DNA of 5,450 nucleotides, from contig QMVI01000077.1 of NCBI GenBank assembly GCA_003661015.1, positions 1 through 5,450 of the forward strand. The letters are read 5' to 3'. Each line of letters opens with the position of its first letter. Position 1 is the stretch's first letter. A program made the translations under genes and the position numbers. Shown here in pieces: positions 1 to 5,109 of this stretch. The notes beneath the pieces are model-generated. The model was not told where the DNA came from and searched no databases. It worked only from the letters and a program-made list of their open reading frames with translations. This DNA comes from Methanosarcinales archaeon. Lineage in GTDB: Archaea > Halobacteriota > Methanosarcinia > DSM-18856 > Methermicoccaceae.

Positions 1-173
1 CACCCTACCGTGCCCTACCACACCCTAGCGCACCTCACCTCACCGGACCTTGCCAGACCGTACCGGATCACATCCAATAACCCGCGTAGACTTTGGTATC
101 TACATGGGTTCCGTACCGTACCTTACCAGACCTGACCCTGACTCACCACACCGTACCTCACCTCATCATACCA
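1..173. repeat. Degenerate pentanucleotide array (B-ACC-N)
   Basis: About 28 five-base units with core ACC lie in two blocks: 1-75 (15 units) and 109-173 (13 units). Each block keeps a strict 5-base register. The middle ACC is nearly constant (exceptions include GCC, AGC, ATC and GAC). The last base is freely variable, and the first base is T, C or G but never A in my reading. A 33-nt non-repeat spacer with a hairpin separates the blocks and shifts the register by three bases. On the minus strand, which carries the operon, the array reads NGGTN. Its right end encodes the last residues and stop of the neighbouring gene. The left end is cut by the window edge. Function is unknown; candidates are a protein-binding array, a structured RNA 3' end, a recombination site or an element end. 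Confidence 0.85.
79..110. repeat. Inverted repeat (hairpin) in the array spacer
   Basis: Arms AACCC (79-83) and GGGTT (106-110) form an outer 5-bp stem. Arms GTAGA (86-90) and TCTAC (99-103) form an inner 5-bp stem, with a 2x2 internal loop and an 8-nt apical loop. It occupies almost exactly the gap between the two pentamer blocks, just past the end of the minus-strand operon. No T tract follows it on either strand, so a simple intrinsic terminator is unlikely. It could mark an RNA 3' end, a processing site or a recombination site. Confidence 0.55.
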
Positions 174-700
174 ATTTTTTTCGTTGTCGTTTCGATGGCT
201 TCAAAAATGACGCTCAGTTCGGTGAGGTTCTCATACTTCCTCTTCCAGTAGTTGATCTCCCGTAGTGCCTGCTCCAGGATCTGATCCCGATATGGCTTCT
301 CTCTTACCACGACCGACACAGGAACATAAGCCTGCTTTATCTCTGTCTCCTCAGCCTGTTCATGTGCTTCTTTCTCGATCTTGACGTTGAAAAATGCTCG
401 CTCCTCTATTGTCTCGTCAGGCGTCTCAACCACGACGATAATCGAGTTGATCAGGTTGCGTGCCTGATGAAGCCTGTACTTCTCCCCCGCGACTTCATTA
501 TCCCACTCAAAATAATCATGGAGTGGGGAAGTCTCGCTTTTTGCCTCCTCCACCACATCCGGCGGGGTGATTACACCCTTCTCCTCTGCAATCTTCTCCA
601 GACACTCTCCATAGATCTGTGCCTGCTTATCCGTGATCCTTGATCCCGGGCGTGCCTTGTACGTCCTGCTTGTTGCAGTCATAACTGCTGTTGTTGCCAT
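158..700 (-). CDS. Phage-type conserved protein of unknown function (180 aa)
   Basis: The function is unknown. The most characteristic stretch is residues 45-84: a TPPDVVEEA segment, then SPLHDYFEWDN, then a Tyr-Arg-...-Gln-Ala-Arg helix. I recall this pattern from uncharacterised genes of tailed phages, usually beside a homologue of the gene immediately upstream here; that is memory, not a search. The C-terminal third (about 135-172) is charged and probably helical, with a YWKRKYENL segment. There is no signal peptide or membrane segment. The ATG overlaps the upstream stop as TAATG, and GGAGG (708-712) lies 7 nt before it, which supports this start over Met7 and indicates coupled translation. 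It is the last gene of its operon. Its final codons (IGMMR) and stop lie inside the pentamer array, so the C-terminus may have been set by the array. Confidence 0.85.
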   Translation of the reverse strand: MATTAVMTATSRTYKARPGSRITDKQAQIYGECLEKIAEEKGVITPPDVVEEAKSETSPLHDYFEWDNEVAGEKYRLHQARNLINSIIVVVETPDETIEERAFFNVKIEKEAHEQAEETEIKQAYVPVSVVVREKPYRDQILEQALREINYWKRKYENLTELSVIFEAIETTTKKIGMMR

Positions 701-1287
701 TACTCTCCCTCCCCTGTTGCTACCGTGAACATTCCATACTGCCCATCATGCTGTGGTGTCCAGTCACCGACGCCGATATGGAATCCCGCAAGGTTGGCAA
801 GATTCACGATCTGCTCAGGGCTGATCTGGTTTGCGTTGTACTGGATATGAAGCACACATTTCCAGTTGTTGAACTGTGGACGATACCGCACCTGTGCCAC
901 TCTGCCTGCACCGCTGAGCCTTACCACAGCCTCGTTGATCACCATCTCGTCATACTCGATCGGTACAAGATCTCCTTTTATGAAGAAAGCACCCTTGGCA
1001 AGCTTCTTGTTCATCCCCTGTAGATATGGGGCTACTTCGACCATCGCCTTCTTGAAACCGATGCTCGGGAATCCTACTCTCCCATCCGGGAGCTTGTGGA
1101 TTCTCTCCTCGACCTCTTTCTCTATGTCCCGCACGCCTTTCTGCTTTGTCCTGTGAAGATGTTTGTCCATCATCTCTTCCTTCTGTGAATCACTGAACTT
1201 GTTCATCAGCAGCGGCGTAATCCCCTCTATCGCTATAGAAATGGTCTTGAGCTTCACAGGCTCTAAACGTACCTCTTCTTCACTCAC
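700..1287 (-). CDS. Phage-type conserved protein of unknown function (195 aa)
   Basis: The function is unknown. Four blocks stand out: an N-terminal strand ending in IEGITPLLMNKFS (20-32), GFPSIGFKKAMVEVA (72-86), VRYRPQFNNWKC (133-144) and a glycine-rich GFHIGVGDWTP...DGQYGMFTV (168-189). The same order of blocks occurs, from memory, in uncharacterised proteins of many tailed phages, next to a partner like the 180-aa gene downstream. The IxGxTPLL opening and glycine-rich C-terminal block loosely recall RAMP/Cas7-like folds, but that is speculation. The start is GTG, with GGGAGG (1295-1300) 7 nt upstream, and it overlaps the end of the AbrB-like gene by 8 nt. The protein is cytoplasmic by composition. 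Its pairing and spacing suggest it works with the 180-aa product. Confidence 0.85.
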   Translation of the reverse strand: MSEEEVRLEPVKLKTISIAIEGITPLLMNKFSDSQKEEMMDKHLHRTKQKGVRDIEKEVEERIHKLPDGRVGFPSIGFKKAMVEVAPYLQGMNKKLAKGAFFIKGDLVPIEYDEMVINEAVVRLSGAGRVAQVRYRPQFNNWKCVLHIQYNANQISPEQIVNLANLAGFHIGVGDWTPQHDGQYGMFTVATGEGE

Positions 1288-1438
1288 TTAAATCCCTCCC
1301 GGTAGCTTCCTCAACCTTCGCCTTCGACAAGCTCACCAAGGCAATATCGCCTTCTTTGATGCCTTTCTCTCTGAGGTAGTCCTTTGGGATCACCACGCGA
1401 CCCCCGCTACCAATTCTCACAGCCACTTTATCTGGCAT
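1280..1438 (-). CDS. AbrB/SpoVT-family small DNA-binding protein (52 aa)
   Basis: This is a short AbrB/SpoVT-like swapped-hairpin protein. The core VAVRIGSGGRVVIPKDYLREKG followed by IKEGDIALV (about 5-36) matches the usual 'strand, GR-x-x-IPK, helix, x-x-GD' layout. Such proteins dimerise and bind DNA as transcription regulators or antitoxins; no toxin gene is beside this one. The start is ATG at 1438, because GGTGAT (1445-1450) precedes it by 6 nt and the promoter fits. An open frame extends upstream to 1492, but that would begin before the TATA box. It opens the downstream operon, overlapping the 195-aa gene by 8 nt. The inverted repeat over its start site suggests regulation, possibly autoregulation (inference). 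Confidence 0.85.
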   Translation of the reverse strand: MPDKVAVRIGSGGRVVIPKDYLREKGIKEGDIALVSLSKAKVEEATGRDLSE

Positions 1439-1444
1439 GTTCCT

Positions 1445-1450
1445 ATCACC
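1445..1450 (-). promoter_or_regulatory. Ribosome binding site of the 52-aa AbrB-like gene
   Basis: Minus-strand GGTGAT is complementary to the 3' end of archaeal 16S rRNA. It ends 6 nt before the ATG at 1438. It decides the start and would lie at the very 5' end of the predicted mRNA. Confidence 0.7.
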
Positions 1451-1466
1451 ATAGGGTATATGGTGA
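1446..1466. promoter_or_regulatory. Candidate operator: perfect 8-bp inverted repeat
   Basis: Arms TCACCATA (1446-1453) and TATGGTGA (1459-1466) are perfect inverted copies around a 5-bp spacer. The site lies between the TATA box and the ATG, across the expected transcription start near 1450. Only one arm would be transcribed, so a DNA operator is more likely than an mRNA hairpin. A repressor bound here would block RNA polymerase. The AbrB-like protein encoded immediately downstream is an obvious but unproven candidate ligand. Confidence 0.6.
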
Positions 1467-1472
1467 ATGGAG

Positions 1473-1487
1473 TATATAAATCTTTCG
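1473..1487 (-). promoter_or_regulatory. Archaeal promoter (BRE + TATA) of the downstream operon
   Basis: On the minus strand CGAAAGA (BRE-like) is followed by TTTATATA (1473-1480). The box centre predicts a start about 26-27 nt on, near 1450, giving an 11-12 nt leader. It begins two bases past the primase stop codon, so this is an internal promoter and read-through from the upstream unit is also likely. Confidence 0.75.
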
Positions 1488-1488
1488 G

Positions 1489-2154
1489 TCAAAACGTGCT
1501 CCTGATCACTTTACACATCTCTCCACTTCCGCCATGCACAGTCCCAGGTAACCGCCTGATCCTGTGAATATCGATGGTTGGTTCTGGATCCAGAGTGAGA
1601 AGCGGGGTGAAATTTCGCTTATCATACTCCTTGCGTTCCTCCTCCGGAGCATAACGCAACGCAAAATAATCTACTATCTCTCTTCTCTCCTGGGTTGATA
1701 GCTTTCTCAGCTTCTCCGTCAGCCGGGGATTGTTGTGATATCCATACGCAATCACGTGATAACCTTTTGAACCGCTGAATATCATCTCAAGGTCGTCAAT
1801 AGCAAAATAATCCTGGAGATAATCATAAACAAACCTTGCCTCGGCATAGGCAAGCTTCAGGTTTTGTTTTGAATCGAAGTCAAAGAAGAGATCTGTGCCG
1901 TTCCAGAAGGATCTCTCTGATGGAGCAAGATGGGGGAACGTGTAGTATGCTGTACTGAAAAAGCAGTGGGTTGGGTTCTTCTTTTCTATGTAATCCCACA
2001 GCTCTTCATTGGTTGTAAATGACTTTCTCCTTTCAATATAATAGATTGGGTCTGTTCTCTGCTTCTTTTCATTCCATTTCTCGCCTTTTTTGTAGAAAAA
2101 TGCAAACTCCCGCTGGGATATAGTTCTGACTTCGTATTTAACTGACGAGGTCAT
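1489..2154 (-). CDS. priS: PriS-like DNA primase catalytic subunit, short form (221 aa)
   Basis: This is an archaeo-eukaryotic primase (AEP) catalytic subunit, which would make RNA or DNA primers for replication. Motif I is DLFFDFD (88-94; metal ligands Asp92 and Asp94). Motif II is SGSKGYHV (127-134; His133). Motif III is TIDIHRIRRLPGTVHG (193-208; Asp195). The N-terminus (REFAFFY, then an ERRKSF segment and a HCFFSTAYY segment) also follows the euryarchaeal PriS pattern. Cellular PriS is usually well over 300 residues and goes on after motif III; this one stops 13 residues later. There is no cysteine between motifs I and II, so the zinc knuckle known from Pyrococcus PriS is absent. The start at Met 2154 is favoured by GGTGG (2163-2167); an ATG at 2169 is possible. 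It overlaps the helicase by 17 nt. No PriL is present. Confidence 0.9.
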   Translation of the reverse strand: MTSSVKYEVRTISQREFAFFYKKGEKWNEKKQRTDPIYYIERRKSFTTNEELWDYIEKKNPTHCFFSTAYYTFPHLAPSERSFWNGTDLFFDFDSKQNLKLAYAEARFVYDYLQDYFAIDDLEMIFSGSKGYHVIAYGYHNNPRLTEKLRKLSTQERREIVDYFALRYAPEEERKEYDKRNFTPLLTLDPEPTIDIHRIRRLPGTVHGGSGEMCKVIRSTF

Positions 2155-3805
2155 GGATAAACCCACCATAGCTATCCTTTCTTGAGACAATATACAGATT
2201 CTGGGTTGTTCTTGTCGTGCCCACAAATGCAAGACTCATCTCACCTCTTAGATTTGCATCTCGGCGTGGGTTGAAGTCGAAGCAGAAGACGTTTTCTGCC
2301 TCAAGACCTTTTGATGCAAAGTAAGTGCCAGCTCTTATGTTTGTGAAAACAGGCAGTGATTTTGGGGTGACTGATTCTATGATTCTCTTCGCCTGCTCAC
2401 TGAGCTTTGTTTTTGGATCGACCACTATTCCTTTTATTTTATCTGGTTCATCTGCCCTTTTAAACAGAGAATAAAATTTTGAGTGGGTGTCATCTTGATT
2501 GAAAAAACCCGCCAGTGTTTTAATACCAGAATCAAGCTCCTGTTCACTTTTCATTTTTCTAATTTCTGTCTTAACACCACGCCGCAGATGTGATGCCGGG
2601 ATGGCATTGATAAACGTTTTTATTTCGTGGTTGTTCAATGGCTCACCTGTGTAAAGCTTCCTGACAAGATTGTAAATGTGTCTGAGCCGTTTTGAGTTAA
2701 AAATAGTCGTGAATCTACCCATACCGAGGATGTATACTCCATTTTTAAAACAATAATCAACAAACTCTTCAATCTGCCAGTGGGTTCTGAAAAGGAGGAA
2801 CGTTTTTGATGATGGGGTAAATAGATTGATTGGTTCCTCCCATGATGTGAACAATACTATCCCCTCCACATCTCTTGGTTTTACATTCCCCATATCACGC
2901 TCACCAAGTTGCTCTGCGATGCGTGTGGCATACTCCCAAGGTTGTCTTGGAACTCTATGAGATTGAGGTAGTATGATCAATTCACCATCGAGATTGGAGA
3001 CAAGCCACGGGTTTGCTGCATTAAAATAAAAAATACCCTGGTTTGGATCATAAGCAAGTATAACTTCTCTACAGTTCTTTGACCAGAGTTTTATGAGTTC
3101 AAACTGGAGGGGAGATAGATCTTGTGCCTCATCAATATATAGGCAACGTGTCTCACCAAGCTCACCAAACAATGGAATGGTATTTTCAACCGTATACTGG
3201 AGCATGTCATCATACTCCCACAAACCATTATCGTGTTTGATTTGTTCCCATTCAACGTAAAGCTGTAGGAGATAACGGGGGGAGTAGTGTCGTGATAATC
3301 TTTTCATCTCCTCCTGAGTGAGGTATCTCATCTCTAAAATGGCTTCTTTTACTTTTTTATCATAGATACAGGCTTTTTTAAGTAATTGAAACCATTTGAA
3401 GATGATGTTACCTTCTGTGTCGTGATACTCTTCTCCAACCGGTCCAAACTTCTCTATTTCTTCGAGTGTTTTGACTTTAAACTTCTTATATGGTATGCCT
3501 CTTGCCTTACAGAACTCTTCGTAGTGCTCGGCTCCAACAAAGTTATCCTTCTTAAGCTCGAGGTTTCTTGCTGCAAAAGAGTGGAGAGTTCTACATCGTT
3601 TTTTTACATCATCCTGTTTGAAACCGGTATCAATGAGCTTGTCGGTCACTGCTTTCATTGTCGCTCGGGAGAAAGATGTGAAGAGTATCTCCACAAGCTC
3701 ATACCCATCATTAAGTTTGTTCAACAAATCGTTCTTCATCCAGGTCGTCTTCCCGGTCCCGGGAAGACCTTTCACTTTCCTGATTAATGGACGAATTTTC
3801 TCCAT
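2138..3805 (-). CDS. UvrD/Rep-like superfamily 1 DNA helicase (555 aa)
   Basis: This is an ATP-dependent SF1A helicase, expected to move 3'-5' on single-stranded DNA. Motifs appear in order: Walker A GLPGTGKTT (13-21, Lys19), Ia around FTSFSRATMKAV (42-53), Ib TLHSFA (73-78), Walker B LYIDEAQD (222-229), III LAYDPNQGIF (251-260), IV-like LPQSHRVP (279-286, in place of the usual NYRS), V TYFASKGLEAENV (494-506) and VI FVGTTRTTQNLYIV (527-540). At 555 residues it is shorter than the roughly 700 of bacterial UvrD. The ATG at 3805 is chosen because GGAGGTG lies 6 nt before it; the frame stays open to 3856 but without a comparable site. It overlaps the 295-aa gene by 95 nt upstream and the primase by 17 nt downstream, pointing to a coupled replication module. 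A repair role is the alternative. Confidence 0.92.
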   Translation of the reverse strand: MEKIRPLIRKVKGLPGTGKTTWMKNDLLNKLNDGYELVEILFTSFSRATMKAVTDKLIDTGFKQDDVKKRCRTLHSFAARNLELKKDNFVGAEHYEEFCKARGIPYKKFKVKTLEEIEKFGPVGEEYHDTEGNIIFKWFQLLKKACIYDKKVKEAILEMRYLTQEEMKRLSRHYSPRYLLQLYVEWEQIKHDNGLWEYDDMLQYTVENTIPLFGELGETRCLYIDEAQDLSPLQFELIKLWSKNCREVILAYDPNQGIFYFNAANPWLVSNLDGELIILPQSHRVPRQPWEYATRIAEQLGERDMGNVKPRDVEGIVLFTSWEEPINLFTPSSKTFLLFRTHWQIEEFVDYCFKNGVYILGMGRFTTIFNSKRLRHIYNLVRKLYTGEPLNNHEIKTFINAIPASHLRRGVKTEIRKMKSEQELDSGIKTLAGFFNQDDTHSKFYSLFKRADEPDKIKGIVVDPKTKLSEQAKRIIESVTPKSLPVFTNIRAGTYFASKGLEAENVFCFDFNPRRDANLRGEMSLAFVGTTRTTQNLYIVSRKDSYGGFIHDLVS

Positions 3806-4598
3806 CTTCATCACCTCCATCGTTTTCTTCGATTTCAAGAATTGTTCTATCCTCATCCGTGTGAAGCTGAGTTGAGATATCTATATCACATTTATCGATA
3901 TAAAACTTCCAAAAACGCTTTTTTTCACCATGAATTCTTTTTTGCACAGATTTATCAACAATATAATCGCTCATTATCCATCTTATTTTTCTTAATGACT
4001 CTTCGTCTGTCACATGCTTGAGGTTTTCAGAAAGGCAATAAACAACATCTGGTTCATTTGGGTCGTAAAAAAGAGTGTACATTGAAATTGCTTTTTCTTT
4101 TTCGGTATAAATTGTGCATCTTGTTAAATAATTTAAAATAGCCTCTCTTATTTCATCCTCTTCACTTATCTCCTGAACCTCCACTGCACGAGAGAGCCAA
4201 TCTGTGATAATATATTCCCATTCCTTGGGCTTGATGCGGATGAACTTTTTGAGGCGTATGAGGCGTTTCATCAAAGTATTTGGTGAAAGAAGTTGGGATT
4301 CTGTGAATTCAAAAATATGACCTGCAACAACAGCACGTAGATGTGCTGTCCCACCCTGCAACAGTTCCACCCTCTCGGTGAGCTCGATAATGTCTTCATA
4401 ACTTGAGATTTGAGATATGTCTTGTGCCTTGATTATCCTGATAAAACCGGCTTCTTCAAGAACTTTGAGCTTATCACCCAATTCAGCGGGGGCTTCATAA
4501 AGTTCTGTACCATCTGGTTCTGTGATGCGGGTACACAACCCCTTCAAGAAGGGGATGCTGTCGGGGTCGAAGTCATCGGCTGTGGGGATGAATTTCAA
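3711..4598 (-). CDS. Unrecognised charged protein with acidic tail (295 aa)
   Basis: I do not recognise the family. Counting from the TTG start, the middle part (about 90-170) is predicted helical, with FEFTESQLLSP, KPKEWEYIITDWLSRAVEV and an EEDEIREAILNYL segment. A basic region follows (about 215-235) with KRIHGEKKRFWKFYID, resembling the last strands of winged-helix domains. The final 40 or so residues are very acidic and probably disordered. I loosely recall similar middle segments beside primase or helicase genes in phages and archaeal elements, so a replication accessory or DNA-binding role is possible. The start is TTG at 4598, because GGAGG lies 7 nt upstream; a TTG at 4625 lacks this and would overlap the AbrB gene. 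Its last 31 codons overlap the helicase start, including the Walker A region. Confidence 0.75.
   Translation of the reverse strand: MKFIPTADDFDPDSIPFLKGLCTRITEPDGTELYEAPAELGDKLKVLEEAGFIRIIKAQDISQISSYEDIIELTERVELLQGGTAHLRAVVAGHIFEFTESQLLSPNTLMKRLIRLKKFIRIKPKEWEYIITDWLSRAVEVQEISEEDEIREAILNYLTRCTIYTEKEKAISMYTLFYDPNEPDVVYCLSENLKHVTDEESLRKIRWIMSDYIVDKSVQKRIHGEKKRFWKFYIDKCDIDISTQLHTDEDRTILEIEENDGGDEDGENSSINQESERSSRDREDDLDEERFVEQT
3811..3818 (-). promoter_or_regulatory. Ribosome binding site of the helicase
   Basis: Minus-strand GGAGGTGA is a full match to the archaeal anti-Shine-Dalgarno. It sits inside the 295-aa gene and 6 nt (counting from GGAGGTG) before the ATG at 3805. It selects this start and shows that the helicase is translated independently within the overlap. 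Confidence 0.8.
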
Positions 4599-4604
4599 GA
4601 AAAA

Positions 4605-4610
4605 ACCTCC
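4605..4610 (-). promoter_or_regulatory. Ribosome binding site of the 295-aa gene
   Basis: Minus-strand GGAGGT lies ahead of a TTG codon at 4598, with 7 nt between GGAGG and TTG. No ATG or GTG in frame is near, so this site makes the TTG the best start. It overlaps the last codons of the AbrB-like gene, which fits coupled translation. Confidence 0.7.
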
Positions 4611-4611
4611 A

Positions 4612-4818
4612 TCAGAGGTTTTCAAGTAGTTGTCTGGCTTTTTCTTCCAGGTCTTTGTTTTCAGGTGGGATAATTACTATCACGCCATCTGCAAGAACTT
4701 TAACTTTATCTCCAATCTCGAGCCTGTTATACCTCCTCCACTCGGTGGGAACAGTTACTTCCGCAACGTCGGCACCAGAACGAGCTCTACGTAGTGTGTA
4801 TTCTTTGTCGATTGGCAT
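4612..4818 (-). CDS. AbrB/SpoVT-family small DNA-binding protein (68 aa)
   Basis: This is an AbrB/SpoVT-like protein. Residues 6-52 show the swapped-hairpin pattern: YTLRRARSGADVAEVTVPTE, WRRYNRLEIGDKVKVL, then DGVIVIIPP. A C-terminal helix with KDLEEKARQLLENL follows. The family acts as DNA-binding transcription regulators or antitoxins; no toxin gene follows. Relative to the 52-aa AbrB-like protein, it has a divergent first hairpin and an added tail. The start at ATG 4818 is chosen because the TATA box (4843-4850) predicts transcription beginning near 4820, making the mRNA leaderless; the open frame to 4839 would start at a TTG only 4 nt past the box. It is first in the replication operon, ending 13 nt before the 295-aa gene. 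Control of this operon is inferred. Confidence 0.83.
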   Translation of the reverse strand: MPIDKEYTLRRARSGADVAEVTVPTEWRRYNRLEIGDKVKVLADGVIVIIPPENKDLEEKARQLLENL

Positions 4819-4842
4819 GTGGGATATATGTATAGACAATGG

Positions 4843-4856
4843 TATATAAATTTTTG
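4843..4856 (-). promoter_or_regulatory. Archaeal promoter (BRE + TATA) of the replication operon
   Basis: Minus-strand AAAAA followed by TTTATATA (4843-4850) is a strong BRE-like/TATA pair. The box centre is about 28 nt from the ATG at 4818 and no Shine-Dalgarno precedes that ATG, so the transcript is predicted to be leaderless. The stretch ATTTATATAC is identical to that in the downstream-operon promoter. Confidence 0.8.
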
Positions 4857-4883
4857 GGTGTAGACCAACTCAGAAAAAATTCC

Positions 4884-4899
4884 TTTTCTATATAGGAAA
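4884..4899. repeat. Imperfect palindrome centred on CTATATAG
   Basis: TTTT-CTATATAG-GAAA is self-complementary except for one T-G pair. It lies about 30 bp upstream of the BRE of the replication-operon promoter, a position suitable for a regulator site or a duplex-unwinding segment. On the minus strand, six T residues follow it, but no minus-strand gene lies upstream, so it is not called a terminator. Confidence 0.4.
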
Positions 4900-4933
4900 A
4901 AGTATTAGTTTAAAAAAAGAATCATAAATATAC

Positions 4934-4947
4934 GTGAGACGTGAGAC
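4934..4947. repeat. GTGAGAC heptamer tandem repeat (2 copies)
   Basis: Two exact back-to-back copies of GTGAGAC are followed by GT of a third. A degenerate copy of the thirteen bases TGAGACGTGAGAC recurs at 5051-5063 (11 of 13 bases). Part of this repeat forms one arm of the long-range inverted repeat. Confidence 0.7.
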
Positions 4948-5040
4948 GTAACTGCTACGATATACGATATACGATATACGATATACTTTTTCTAATATAA
5001 TAGCGATTTTTTTCTTGCCCCACATCTGGCGTCTCACGTC
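4938..5040. repeat. 11-bp inverted repeat with 81-bp spacer
   Basis: GACGTGAGACG (4938-4948) and CGTCTCACGTC (5030-5040) are exact inverted copies. The spacer contains the ACGATAT repeats and T-rich tracts. The arms could bind a protein dimer across a looped segment, or form a cruciform or long hairpin. Confidence 0.65.
4957..4984. repeat. ACGATAT heptamer tandem repeat (4 copies)
   Basis: Four exact copies of ACGATAT stand in a row, with an extra T before and AC after. It lies between the arms of the 11-bp inverted repeat. Possible iterons, or slippage-prone short tandem repeats. Confidence 0.85.
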
Positions 5041-5096
5041 AAAAGTAATATGAGACATAAGACCCCTTTTATAAATAACTATCATGATTCTTCACA

Positions 5097-5109
5097 AAAT
5101 CTTTAAATA
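5097..5109 (+). promoter_or_regulatory. Archaeal promoter (BRE + TATA) of the plus-strand gene
   Basis: AAAATC followed by TTTAAATA (5102-5109) is BRE/TATA-like. The centre lies about 28 bp before the ATG at 5134, and there is no Shine-Dalgarno there, so the transcript should be leaderless or nearly so. A second TATA-like TTTATAAATA (5068-5077) sits upstream and shares AAATAACT with this one 32 bp away; it may be a second promoter. Confidence 0.65.

Noticed and set aside
1..173. CRISPR array
   Set aside because: The units are five bases with no spacers of 30 nt or so; the single 33-nt interruption occurs once and is itself a hairpin.
50..265. Plus-strand open frame across the pentamer array
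   Set aside because: Its proline/histidine/threonine-rich product is simply the translated ACC repeats, and it runs antisense into the well-supported 180-aa gene.
362..1156. Plus-strand open frames at 362-643, 691-1023 and 866-1156
   Set aside because: They are antisense shadows of the two coupled minus-strand genes, with no promoter, ribosome site or recognisable protein pattern.
1280..1438. Toxin-antitoxin system with AbrB-like antitoxin
   Set aside because: Neither AbrB-like gene is followed by anything resembling PIN, MazF/PemK or RelE toxins; the downstream proteins have phage-like or replication-type features instead.
1280..1492. Longer start for the 52-aa AbrB-like protein
   Set aside because: The extension would begin upstream of the TATA box and in the end of the primase gene; the ATG at 1438 has both promoter and ribosome site.
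1439..1500. Frameshift truncating the primase
   Set aside because: The bases after the stop form a complete promoter, operator and start for the next gene, leaving no remnant of a longer PriS C-terminus in another frame that I can see.
4880..4900. Intrinsic terminator on the minus strand (palindrome followed by T6)
   Set aside because: No minus-strand gene lies upstream of it within the window, and the stem is weak and AT-only at its core.
4888..5085. Minus-strand open frame in the intergenic region
   Set aside because: The predicted protein is a translation of the heptamer repeats (ISYIVYRSSYV), has no ribosome site or promoter and reads through the whole repeat cluster.
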